Assembly (NCBI GenBank): GCA_003695015.1
Contig: RFJD01000003.1
Location: 1 to 10,476, forward strand
Reading direction: 5' to 3'
Length of the DNA: 10,476 bases
From: Verrucomicrobiota bacterium
GTDB taxonomy: Bacteria; Verrucomicrobiota; Verrucomicrobiia; Limisphaerales; J093
Shown: in pieces, positions 1-6,860 of the stretch
How the letters are laid out: every line of letters begins with the position of its first letter
Numbering within the stretch: the stretch's first letter is position 1
Made by a program: the position numbers and the translations under genes
The notes under the pieces: generated by a model
What the model saw: the letters and a program-made list of their open reading frames with translations, nothing else
Databases searched by the model: none
What the model was told of the DNA's origin: nothing

Positions 1-576
1 ACCCTCTTGATCCACGACAACGACCCGCCGACGGTGAACTTCGCCGCGGCGGAGACGGTGTTCCGCGGGGGAGCGGGCGCGGTCGAGATCGAGTTGACCC
101 TGTCGAAGCCGCCCGCCGGGACGGTGTTGGTGGACTACGCGACGGAGACCGGCGGGAGCGCGGAGCCGGGGCGGGATTACGTGGCCGTACACGACACGTT
201 GGTCTGGCCGGTGGGAGCGACGCGGCGGTCGTTTCTGGTGACGGTGTTGGCCAACCCGGATCGGCGGGGGCCGCGCACGGTGTGGCTCCGCCTGCGCAGC
301 GCGCTCAACGCCACCGTCGGGCCGACGAATCTGGCCGTGCTCCGGATCGAAGACGCGCCGCCGCCGCGGTTGCAGGCCTCGCGGACCGGCGCGGGGGAGT
401 GGTGGATCGAGGCGGACGCCGTGCCCGGGGCGCGGCTCCAGTTGCAGCGGTCGGCGGACCTGCGGGATTGGACGCCGCGGCAGGAGCGGACGGCCGGGGA
501 AGGGCCGGTCGTTTTCCGGGAACCGGCCGACCCGGCACCGCCGGCTTGGTACTACCGCGTACGGGTGGTGCGTTGA
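1..576 (+). CDS. Calx-beta domain surface protein, 3' end (partial)
   Basis: Only the C-terminal 191 residues are in the window. The frame is open to the left edge and the first residues (TLLIHDND) look like the last strand of a preceding Calx-beta repeat, so the TTG at position 7 is not a true start. A complete Calx-beta domain follows at about residues 12-118, with the family pattern of 'DYATETGGSAEPGRDYVAV', then 'LVWPVGATRRSFLVTV', and a closing 'LAVLRIED' strand. Calx-beta domains are calcium-binding beta sandwiches found in tandem in large secreted or cell-surface adhesins. The last ~65 residues form a separate small beta domain ('ARLQLQRSADLRDWTPR' ... 'AWYYRVRVVR') that is common at the ends of secreted verrucomicrobial proteins; its function is not known to me. 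The gene ends 22 bases from the convergent oxidase gene, with no obvious terminator between them. Substrate or partner cannot be told from this fragment. Confidence 0.85.
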   Translation, partial: TLLIHDNDPPTVNFAAAETVFRGGAGAVEIELTLSKPPAGTVLVDYATETGGSAEPGRDYVAVHDTLVWPVGATRRSFLVTVLANPDRRGPRTVWLRLRSALNATVGPTNLAVLRIEDAPPPRLQASRTGAGEWWIEADAVPGARLQLQRSADLRDWTPRQERTAGEGPVVFREPADPAPPAWYYRVRVVR

Positions 577-598
577 ACCGTTGGACCGCGGCCCGGGC

Positions 599-1978
599 TC
601 AGAGGAACTTGCCCGGGTTGAGGATGCCCTTGGGATCGAGGGCCGTCTTGATGGTCCGGTGCAACGCCCGGACTTCCGGAGGGACCGCCTGGGGGAACCA
701 GCGCTTCTTGGCGATGCCGACGCCGTGTTCGCCGGTGATCGCGCCGCCCCAGCGCAGGACTTGCGTGAACAGGTCGTCCAAAGCCCGGCGGCTGCGTTCC
801 CGCCAGCCGGGCGCGGTCTCGTCCACCATGACGTTGACGTGGATGTTGCCGTCGCCGGCGTGCCCGAAGCAGGCCACGGGAAAGCCGTGCTTCTGCTGGA
901 GTTTGGCGGCGAATTCGAACAGATCCACCAGCCGGCTGCGCGGAACCACGACGTCCTCGTTGAGCTTGGTCAGGCCGGTGTCCCGCAGCGAGTAGGAGAA
1001 CTCGCGCCGGACCTGCCAGATGCGTTCGCACGCCTCGGGCCCGAGGCCGCGGCGGGCAAAGCGCTGTTCCGGCTGGCGGGCGGCCTCCTCGACGCGCCGC
1101 AGCTCGCGCCGGACGGTTTCCGGCTGCCCGTCCAGTTCGACGATGATCATGGCCTCGCATCCTTCCAGCTCCCGGCTGCCGGTGCGTCTGCGGGCGGCGG
1201 CCAAGGTGAACGCGTCGGCCACTTCGAGCGCGCAGGGCAGGATGCCGGCGGCGAAGATGGCTTGGATGGCGCGGGCGGCGGCTGGTGCGGTGCTGTAGCC
1301 GACGGCCAAGCAGCCGCGGTAGGGCGGCAGGGGCAGGAGCTTCAGGGTGGCCTCGGTCACCACGCCCAGCAGCCCCTCACTGCCGACGAACAGTCGCGCC
1401 AGCTCGAACCCGGTCTTGTTCTTGTGAGTGCGTCCGCCGAGGCGGCAGACCGTGCCGTCCGCCAGCACGACCTCCAGCCCCAGCACGTAGTCCCGCGTCA
1501 CGCCGTACTTGAGGCAACGCGGTCCGCCGGCGTTGGTGACGATGTTGCCGCCGACCGAGCACTCGCTGCGGCTGGCGGGATCGGGCGGGTAGAACAACCC
1601 CATGGCCTCGACCTTGTCCTGCAAGGCCTGTGTCCGCACGCCCGGCTGGACCACCGCCACGAAATCGCCCGGGTGGATCTCCTTGATGCGATTCATCCGG
1701 TCCAGCGAGAGGGCGATGCCGCCCCGGACCGGCACGCAGCCGCCCACATAACCATGGCCGGCCCCGCGCGGGGTGATGGGGATGCCGTGACGGTGGGCGA
1801 ACCGGAGGATCGTGCTCACCGAACGGGTCGAGCGCGGCAGCGCCACCGCCTCGGGCCGGTGGCTGGCGAACCATCGATCGCCGGCGTGGGCTTCCAACGC
1901 CTTGTCGTCCAGGCGCAACTCGCCCTTCGGGAGCCGGCGCTGCAACCGCTTCAACAACGCAAGCCGGGAGGTGCTCAT
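599..1978 (-). CDS. FAD-linked 2-hydroxyacid oxidase/dehydrogenase (GlcD/D-lactate dehydrogenase family)
   Basis: A 459-residue flavoprotein expected to oxidise a D-2-hydroxyacid such as D-lactate, glycolate or D-2-hydroxyglutarate to the 2-oxoacid. The N-terminal half is a PCMH-type FAD-binding domain: 'PRGAGHGYVGG' (70-80), 'LDRMNRI' (92-98), 'SVGGNIVTNAGG' (141-152), 'VLADGTV' (171-177) and 'FVGSEGLLGVVTEATL' (197-212). The C-terminal FAD-oxidase domain carries 'EDVVVPRSRL' (341-350), 'FGHAGDGNIHVNV' (371-383) and 'GEHGVGIAKKRW' (416-427), whose histidines bind the active-site metal in characterised relatives. It ends 'GILNPGKF', also typical. Length fits stand-alone family members; there is no C-terminal iron-sulfur domain and no signal peptide. 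The ATG at 1978 overlaps the stop of the DUF2007 gene and has no strong ribosome site; residues read further upstream are low-complexity out-of-frame translation of that gene. Substrate cannot be fixed from motifs; lactate is suggested only by the nearby larE. Confidence 0.9.
   Translation of the reverse strand: MSTSRLALLKRLQRRLPKGELRLDDKALEAHAGDRWFASHRPEAVALPRSTRSVSTILRFAHRHGIPITPRGAGHGYVGGCVPVRGGIALSLDRMNRIKEIHPGDFVAVVQPGVRTQALQDKVEAMGLFYPPDPASRSECSVGGNIVTNAGGPRCLKYGVTRDYVLGLEVVLADGTVCRLGGRTHKNKTGFELARLFVGSEGLLGVVTEATLKLLPLPPYRGCLAVGYSTAPAAARAIQAIFAAGILPCALEVADAFTLAAARRRTGSRELEGCEAMIIVELDGQPETVRRELRRVEEAARQPEQRFARRGLGPEACERIWQVRREFSYSLRDTGLTKLNEDVVVPRSRLVDLFEFAAKLQQKHGFPVACFGHAGDGNIHVNVMVDETAPGWRERSRRALDDLFTQVLRWGGAITGEHGVGIAKKRWFPQAVPPEVRALHRTIKTALDPKGILNPGKFL
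1975..1978 (-). promoter_or_regulatory. ATGA stop/start overlap (translational coupling)
   Basis: On the minus strand the four bases read ATGA: the ATG opens the FAD oxidase gene and the TGA closes the DUF2007 gene. No good Shine-Dalgarno sequence precedes this ATG (the upstream bases are a C-rich run), so oxidase translation probably depends on ribosomes finishing the small upstream gene. This overlap also fixes the choice of oxidase start. Confidence 0.8.
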
Positions 1979-2226
1979 GGTTGGGGGGTGTCGTCGGCCG
2001 CGGACGGGGCGTCTTGGTCCTTGGAGTCGATCACCTGCCGGGCCTGTTCCACTTGGTCGGCCGGGACCTGCACCCGGATGCCGCCGACCGCCATGGCGTA
2101 GCCCTCCATCGCCAAGGCGCTGCCTTCGTGGGTGACCATGGCCGAAAGACCGGCCGCCTCGAGACGCGAGCGGATCAACTGCGCCTCGGAAGGGTTGAAG
2201 CTGCGGAACACGGTGACCAGTTCCAT
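1975..2226 (-). CDS. DUF2007 family small protein (putative signal transducing protein)
   Basis: An 83-residue protein with the DUF2007 pattern: an N-terminal strand 'ELVTVFRSFNPSEAQLI', a helix 'RSRLEAAGLSAMV', a central loop, then 'GGIRVQVPADQVEQARQVI' (residues 48-66). The last ~17 residues are acidic and proline-rich and look disordered. The family is small, cytosolic and PII-like in fold; it is labelled a putative signal transducer, but no biochemical role is established. The gene lies 52 bases downstream of larE and its TGA overlaps the ATG of the oxidase gene by four bases, so it is probably co-transcribed with both and translationally coupled to the oxidase. It could modulate the oxidase, or it may simply be an operon passenger; the sequence cannot decide. 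Confidence 0.85.
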   Translation of the reverse strand: MELVTVFRSFNPSEAQLIRSRLEAAGLSAMVTHEGSALAMEGYAMAVGGIRVQVPADQVEQARQVIDSKDQDAPSAADDTPQP

Positions 2227-2278
2227 GGCCCCGACGATACACGGCCGGGGCCGGCAGGCAAAGCGGCGGGAAAGCCGT

Positions 2279-3124
2279 TCAGGAAGTCCGGCGGAACTCC
2301 GCGGGCACCGCCTCCGGCTCGTTGAGGCTGCCGCGGCGATAGCCCAGCAGGTCGAGGGTCACATGGGCGTAACCGACGCGCTTGATGGCCTCGGCCAGCC
2401 GCCGCGGCCGGTCCGGTTCCCCGAAAAGCCGCTCCAGTTCGTCGGGGCCCAACTCGATCCGCGCGAGGTGTCCGGCCTTCAACTCGTGATGCCGGACGCG
2501 GACGTCGCGGAAGCCGGCGTCGCGGAGCACGTCCTCGGCCTGCTCGATCATCCGGAGTTTCTCCGGCGTGACTGGTTCCCCGTAAGGGATGCGGGAACTG
2601 AGGCAGGCCATCTGCGGCTTGTCGGCGGTGGGCAGTCCCATCATGGCCGAAAGTTCGCGGATGTCCTCCTTGGTGAGGCCGGCCTCCTTGAGCGGGGCCC
2701 GGACGGCGAACTCGGCGGCGGCTTGGGCGCCGGGCCGATGGTCGCCGACGTCGCTGGCGTTTTCCCCGTAAACCACCACGCGGAACCCTTCGGCGCGGGC
2801 CAGCGGAATCAGCTCCTCGAACAGCTCGTGCTTGCAGAAGTAACAGCGGTTGAGCGGGTTGGCCAGGTAGTCCGGGTTGGCAAACTCGCGGGTGCGGATG
2901 ACCCGGACGGGAAAACCGAACCGGCGGGCCAGATCGAGGGCTTCCCGCAGCTCGCGGCGGGGCAGGCTGGGGGTGTCGGCGATGGCGGCCAGGGCCTTGT
3001 CCCCGAGGACGTCGTGGGCCACGTGGGCGAGGAACACCGAATCCACCCCGCCGGAATAGGCCACCACGCAGGAGCCGTAGGAGGCCAGCAGTTCCCGCAG
3101 TTTGCGATAGCGCGCCTCAAGCAT
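2279..3124 (-). CDS. larE: LarE-type ATP-dependent sulfur transferase (nickel-pincer cofactor synthesis)
   Basis: A 281-residue PP-loop ATP pyrophosphatase of the LarE family. LarE adenylates the carboxylate of the cofactor precursor made by LarB and transfers sulfur to it; LarC then inserts nickel, giving the cofactor of lactate racemase LarA. Visible motifs are the PP-loop 'SGGVDS' (24-29), 'NRCYFCK' (92-98), 'GDHRPG' (127-132), 'ACLSSRIPYGE' (173-183) and a C-terminal 'GYRRGSLNE' (261-269). Cys174 sits where the sacrificial cysteine of Lactobacillus plantarum LarE lies (there 'CSVSSRFPYG'). The additional pair Cys94/Cys97 matches the three-cysteine forms that use a [4Fe-4S] cluster to supply sulfur. 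It is the first gene of a minus-strand group with the DUF2007 and oxidase genes, and it begins just beyond the terminator of the previous unit. The ATG is preceded by a weak purine-rich GCGGG. larA, larB and larC are not in the window, so the racemase link is inferred. Confidence 0.88.
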   Translation of the reverse strand: MLEARYRKLRELLASYGSCVVAYSGGVDSVFLAHVAHDVLGDKALAAIADTPSLPRRELREALDLARRFGFPVRVIRTREFANPDYLANPLNRCYFCKHELFEELIPLARAEGFRVVVYGENASDVGDHRPGAQAAAEFAVRAPLKEAGLTKEDIRELSAMMGLPTADKPQMACLSSRIPYGEPVTPEKLRMIEQAEDVLRDAGFRDVRVRHHELKAGHLARIELGPDELERLFGEPDRPRRLAEAIKRVGYAHVTLDLLGYRRGSLNEPEAVPAEFRRTS

Positions 3125-3212
3125 GCCCGCAAAGTGCCACCGGCGGCCGGAGGTGTCGAGCGCAGGTGGTGGGGTCGCCCCGGCGTGGCGGACGATGAGG
3201 CCCGAAGGAAAG
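3125..3212 (-). promoter_or_regulatory. Leader region of larE (promoter expected, none recognised)
   Basis: The terminator of the upstream unit lies just before this stretch, so a promoter for larE should lie within these ~90 bases. I could not pick out a convincing -35/-10 pair, operator or riboswitch fold in it; the sequence is GC-rich without clear structure. Confidence 0.3.
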
Positions 3213-3236
3213 AAAAACGCGCCCCGGAGGGCGCGT
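3213..3236 (-). terminator. Rho-independent terminator after the Gfo/Idh/MocA gene
   Basis: On the minus strand a perfect 8-base GC-rich stem (ACGCGCCC paired with GGGCGCGT, 4-base loop TCCG) is followed directly by a T run (TTTT, C, TTT). It begins 31 bases after the stop codon of the oxidoreductase gene. Stem, loop and T tract all fit a canonical intrinsic terminator. It separates the SUMF1/oxidoreductase unit from the larE unit. The plus-strand reading has no T tract, so it should work in one direction only. Confidence 0.88.
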
Positions 3237-3267
3237 CGCCAAAGGGGTCAGCCAGCCGCCGCCCGGT

Positions 3268-4593
3268 TCAGGCCTTCTTGACCGGCACCTGCGGCGGGTT
3301 GCTGAAGATGTCGTGCAGCGAAGGCAGCGGCGGCTCGAGGATGCGGAAGTCGCCGAACTGCATCTTCCACTGGTCGCCATAGACCAGATCCGGGGCGTAC
3401 TTGAAGGTGGAGTTCAGGATCTGGTCCCAAGTCACGTCGGCGCCGCTGTAGGCCGCCTCGCGGCCCATGATGGCGGTCAGCGTGCTGTCGGTGACGTTCT
3501 TGGTCTCGTTGAGCGGCGTGTTGTTCACGATGGCATTGATCAGGTCGATGTGCTCCTGGACGTAGGGATTGACCTGATTGCCGCGGAACCGCCAGGGCCG
3601 ACCGTCCTTGGGACGGACCCAGCCGCCGGGATTCGACGTGCCCTTGCTGCCATCGACGAACTCGCTGACGGAGGTATGTTTCCGTTTGATCTGGCCGCAG
3701 TAGGAGAACATCGGCGTGCCGTCCTCGTAGGCGAATTCGCAGGCGAAGTTGTCCCAGATTTCGCCGGACTTGTTGCCGAGCATCTGGCGGGCGCCCATGC
3801 CCCAAGCGCGCACCGGGTGGGTGCCCTTGATCCAGTTGCAGACGTCAATGTTGTGGACGTGCTGCTCGACGATGTGATCGCCGCACAGCCAGATGTAGTG
3901 GTACCAGTTGCGGATCTGGCGTTCGAGCACGGTGTCGCCGTGATCGCCCCGGTGCCAGATGGGACCGCCGTTGACCCAGTAGGCCCGCAGGGCCACCACC
4001 TCGCCGATGGCGCCGTCCTGGATGCGTTTGATGGTCTCGATGTAGCTCTTCTGGTGGCGGCGTTGCGTACCGGCGGCCACCTTGAGCCCCTTCTTGTCGG
4101 CCAGTTCGCCGGCGGCGTACATGATCCGGGCCATGGGCCCGTCGGTGGCCACCGGTTTCTCGGTGAAGACATTGACCCCTTTTTCGATACAGGCGCGGAA
4201 CTGGGCGGGCTTGAAGCCGGGCGGGGTGGCGATGATGGCGTAGTTCACGCCGGGCACCTCGAGGGCCTTCATGTAGGCGTCGAACCCGCTGAAGCAACGT
4301 TCGCGCGGGACGCCGAACTGGGTGCCGCGCCGCGCCTTCTCGGGGAAGAGGTCGGCAGCCGCCACCAGCCGGCCGTTCACGCCGGTGGCCTCGACGGCGT
4401 CGAGGAAGTTCTTGCAGGCGCCGCTGCCCCGGCCGCCCAAGCCGATGACAATGGCGTTGATCTCGGGTTTGGCCTGACCGAGGACGCCGGGGGCGGTCGA
4501 GGCCGCCAGCACGCCCGCGGTGAGGGCGGTGGATTGCTTGAGGAACTGGCGCCGGTTGGGCGCCGCGCCCTGGGTGATGTTGCTTTCGTTCAT
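3268..4593 (-). CDS. Tat-exported Gfo/Idh/MocA family oxidoreductase
   Basis: A 441-residue NAD(P)-dependent oxidoreductase of the Gfo/Idh/MocA family, whose members act on sugars, inositols and their derivatives. The N-terminus has a twin-arginine signal, 'NRRQFLK' (13-19), followed by a hydrophobic Ala/Thr-rich stretch (21-39), so the folded, cofactor-loaded enzyme is probably exported to the periplasm. A Rossmann nucleotide-binding motif 'IGLGGRGSG' lies at 50-58 and the family signature 'FTEKPVATD' at 143-151, with Lys146 the usual catalytic lysine. 'GDHIVEQHVHNID' (238-250) is the sequence typical of the planctomycete/verrucomicrobial exported subfamily and probably holds active-site residues. 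The ATG at 4593 was chosen because it puts the Tat motif at the normal distance; the open frame upstream is arginine-rich intergenic translation. It lies 110 bases downstream of the SUMF1-like gene and is followed by a strong terminator, so it likely ends a two-gene unit. The substrate is unknown. Confidence 0.92.
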   Translation of the reverse strand: MNESNITQGAAPNRRQFLKQSTALTAGVLAASTAPGVLGQAKPEINAIVIGLGGRGSGACKNFLDAVEATGVNGRLVAAADLFPEKARRGTQFGVPRERCFSGFDAYMKALEVPGVNYAIIATPPGFKPAQFRACIEKGVNVFTEKPVATDGPMARIMYAAGELADKKGLKVAAGTQRRHQKSYIETIKRIQDGAIGEVVALRAYWVNGGPIWHRGDHGDTVLERQIRNWYHYIWLCGDHIVEQHVHNIDVCNWIKGTHPVRAWGMGARQMLGNKSGEIWDNFACEFAYEDGTPMFSYCGQIKRKHTSVSEFVDGSKGTSNPGGWVRPKDGRPWRFRGNQVNPYVQEHIDLINAIVNNTPLNETKNVTDSTLTAIMGREAAYSGADVTWDQILNSTFKYAPDLVYGDQWKMQFGDFRILEPPLPSLHDIFSNPPQVPVKKA

Positions 4594-4660
4594 GGTTGCT
4601 CTGCTTTGCTGTGTCTCGATCTGTCCTTTTCCTGAAACCCGTTGTTGGCGACCTGCGTTC

Positions 4661-4679
4661 GCCGCGGTCGGGCCGCGGC
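4661..4679. repeat. GC-rich inverted repeat between the SUMF1-like and oxidoreductase genes
   Basis: A perfect 7-base inverted repeat, GCCGCGG and CCGCGGC, with a 5-base loop, lies in the 110-base gap between the two minus-strand genes. No T run follows on either strand, so it is not a canonical terminator. It could form a transcript hairpin that tunes the relative expression or stability of the two messages, or be chance in very GC-rich DNA. The rest of the gap shows no recognisable promoter. Confidence 0.35.
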
Positions 4680-4703
4680 CGGCAGGTCTGGGTTGCCTCG
4701 TGA

Positions 4704-6860
4704 TTATTCCTTTTCGACGCCGCTCGTCCAGTACTGTTGCAGTTTCTCCGGCGGCGGCACCTTCAGCGGCCGGACGATCCGGAAGCCGACCCACGGTGCG
4801 TCGGAGAACCACCAGATGCTCTTGGGCAACTGGGGATCGCGCATCTTCCAGCTCGGATCGGAACCGCGCCGGGCGGCCGACCGCAGCATCTCGGCCGGAT
4901 CATCGTAGCTGCCGCCTCGCACCACGTGGGGGTAGGGCTTGGTGGCCTTGTTCCACGGATCGACCTTCTGGTCGAGGACCACGTCGTAAGAGTCCGCGTA
5001 CTGGTCGAGACAGTACTCCCAGACGTTGCCGTGCATGTCGTACAGCCCCCAGGGATTGGGCTTCTTGCGTCCGACTTTGTGGTACTTGAAGTCGCTGTTT
5101 TCCTCGAACCAGGCGTATTCGCCGAGCTTCGAGACGTCGTTGCCGAAGGAGTAGGCCGTGGTGGTGCCGGCCCGGCAGGCGTACTCCCACTCCGCCTCGG
5201 TGGGCAGGCGGTAAAAGTGGCCGGTCTTGGCGCTGAGCCAATGGCAGTACTTGTTGGCGGCGTGTTGGGTCATGCAGATCGCCGGATAGCCGTCGCGCCC
5301 CATGCCGAAGCTCATTTCGGTGTATGGCTTGGAAGGCCGGGTGACGGCGTCGGACACGGCGTTGACCTCCTCGGGGGTCGGGTAGTGCTGGCGAAGCTTC
5401 TTCTCGTCGTCCGGGTACATGAACAGTTCGTACTCGTTCCAGGTCACCTCGAACTGCCCCATCCAGAACGGCGAAATCTTCACCTTGTGCTGCGGTCCTT
5501 CGTCGGGGTTGCGCCCGGGCTCGTCCTCGGGGCTGCCCATGACGAACTCGCCGCCCGGAATGACGACCATCGAGTAGGTGACCGTCGTGCCCGGGATGGT
5601 GTTGGTGTAGGGGCGCATGTCCGCCTCGGTGCGGATGCCTTCCTCCTCGAGGACCTGCAGGATGCGCTTGTGGATGTCCGGCACGGTGAAGTCGTCCGAG
5701 TCGGCCAGATCGGCCAGCTTGCCGTACGGCCCGGCGACGACCTTGCTGCCGTCCCAAGTGAACCGCTGTTGGTGGGTCGAGAACCGGTTGTAGTCGGGGG
5801 CCGAGAACAAATAGAAATCCTTGCCCGCGGGGGCCGCACCGAAGAACAGGTCGCCGCCCCGGACCTCGACGGTGTGCAGGGCCTGCGGGGCGTTGCGGCC
5901 GTCGAAGGCGTACAGGGTGGCGGTTTCACCATCGCCGTGGAGGGCGACCAGTTGCCGGCCTTCGCCGACGGTTACGAGCAGTTTGACGGCTTCCGGGAAG
6001 GTCACTTCGACCGGCTCGCCGAGTTTGAAGCCGTCCACGTCCTCGATGACCGGCACGCACCGGGCCTTGGACTGGCCGGGTTCGTAGAAGACGAGGTCCA
6101 CGGTGGGTGCGCCGCGGAAATGCCCGACGGTGAAGGCGGCGTTGGCCGGGAGACCGGTTTTCTCCACGAGCTTGACCGGCTTGCCGCTCGAGAAATCCAG
6201 CGCCCGGAAGGCCGCCTGGTCCTTCAGCTTCCAGATGCCGACCATCACGGGCTTGGCGCTTTGCTTGAGCGGGAGGGCGTTGGCCCAGCGGACGGGGGCG
6301 TCGTCGTCCAGGTCCTCCAACGGCTCGAAATCGCCGCCGGTGTTGCGGAAGAGGCTCAGCAGGTTGGGTGTGGGATCGTTGTAGATGCTGGCCACCACCA
6401 GGTCGTCCAACGGCGTGTTGCCGTCGCCGCCCACATCCACCGCGACCACGGCGGACGGGCCCAAGGCCATGAAGGGCACGGGGATCGCCTTGGCCGGCAC
6501 GCCGCGCTGGGTGGCTTCGACGAAGGTGATCGAGTTGTCGTCGGCGGCGGCGAACGCCAGCGCGTCGTGGTCAGTGTCGAACAGGCGCCCGATGGCCATG
6601 CCGGTGGCGCCTTTGACCCCGCCGAGGCGGTGGTTGACCCAGACGACGCCGCCCTCGGCCTGGCCGTAGCCGAGGCGGTACTTGCCGGTGACGCGGTCGA
6701 GGATGACGATGTCCTGGAGACCGTCACCGTCGAAATCCCCGTTACCGATCAGCTCGTACTGGGTTTCGTAAACGAAGGCCATCGCGGCCACCGAGGACGC
6801 TGCTCCCAGCAGGGCCGCGCGTGCGAGGAGCTTCAGGTTGGTTAATGTTGCTTTGCCCAT
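4704..6860 (-). CDS. Exported FG-GAP/VCBS-repeat protein with C-terminal SUMF1-like (FGE-fold) domain
   Basis: A 718-residue secreted protein in two parts. Residues 1-28 form a Sec-type signal peptide (lysines, then 'LLARAALLGAASSVAAMA'). Residues ~35-380 resemble FG-GAP/VCBS propeller repeats: 'NGDFDGDGLQDIVILD' (40-55) is a classic calcium-binding Asp loop, with further weaker repeats such as 'VDVGGDGNTPLDDLVVAS' (141-158). A linker leads to a SUMF1/formylglycine-generating-enzyme-like domain at ~428-700: 'VVIPGGEFVMGSPEDEPGR' (432-450), 'LPTEAEWEYACRAG' (552-565), 'GLYDMHGNVWEYC' (605-617), 'RGGSYDD' (648-654) and 'GFRIVRP' (692-698). True formylglycine-generating enzymes have two copper-binding cysteines just after 'GGSY'; here the equivalent positions are Asp654 and Leu659, so sulfatase activation is unlikely. 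The ATG at 6860 was preferred over one at 6917 because it places the signal peptide at the N-terminus. No sulfatase gene is nearby. The real role is unknown. Confidence 0.85.
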   Translation of the reverse strand: MGKATLTNLKLLARAALLGAASSVAAMAFVYETQYELIGNGDFDGDGLQDIVILDRVTGKYRLGYGQAEGGVVWVNHRLGGVKGATGMAIGRLFDTDHDALAFAAADDNSITFVEATQRGVPAKAIPVPFMALGPSAVVAVDVGGDGNTPLDDLVVASIYNDPTPNLLSLFRNTGGDFEPLEDLDDDAPVRWANALPLKQSAKPVMVGIWKLKDQAAFRALDFSSGKPVKLVEKTGLPANAAFTVGHFRGAPTVDLVFYEPGQSKARCVPVIEDVDGFKLGEPVEVTFPEAVKLLVTVGEGRQLVALHGDGETATLYAFDGRNAPQALHTVEVRGGDLFFGAAPAGKDFYLFSAPDYNRFSTHQQRFTWDGSKVVAGPYGKLADLADSDDFTVPDIHKRILQVLEEEGIRTEADMRPYTNTIPGTTVTYSMVVIPGGEFVMGSPEDEPGRNPDEGPQHKVKISPFWMGQFEVTWNEYELFMYPDDEKKLRQHYPTPEEVNAVSDAVTRPSKPYTEMSFGMGRDGYPAICMTQHAANKYCHWLSAKTGHFYRLPTEAEWEYACRAGTTTAYSFGNDVSKLGEYAWFEENSDFKYHKVGRKKPNPWGLYDMHGNVWEYCLDQYADSYDVVLDQKVDPWNKATKPYPHVVRGGSYDDPAEMLRSAARRGSDPSWKMRDPQLPKSIWWFSDAPWVGFRIVRPLKVPPPEKLQQYWTSGVEKE

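Noticed and set aside
577..598. Bidirectional terminator between the converging Calx-beta and oxidase genes
   Set aside because: The 22-base gap has only a short GCCCGGGC palindrome with no loop and no T run; no convincing hairpin.
581..2101. A 506-codon plus-strand open frame opposite the FAD oxidase gene
   Set aside because: Composition typical of an antisense shadow; it crosses the ends of two well-supported minus-strand genes and has no recognisable domain.
1979..2242. Longer N-terminus for the FAD oxidase starting at 2242
   Set aside because: The added 88 residues are an arginine/glycine-rich out-of-frame reading of the DUF2007 gene; family similarity starts only after the ATG at 1978.
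2227..2278. Terminator between larE and the DUF2007 gene
   Set aside because: Only short GC-rich partial repeats (GGCC/CCGG) with no T tract, so read-through and an operon are more likely.
3313..4635. A 440-codon plus-strand open frame opposite the Gfo/Idh/MocA gene
   Set aside because: Same GC-driven antisense artefact; low-complexity Ala/Gly/Val/Asp translation and no ribosome site, while the minus strand has unmistakable Tat and Rossmann motifs.
4737..6845. A 702-codon plus-strand open frame opposite the SUMF1-like gene
   Set aside because: Its translation is Val/Gly/Asp/His-rich without family motifs, and the minus strand carries a signal peptide and clear SUMF1 motifs. Long antisense frames are expected where the third codon position is almost always G or C.
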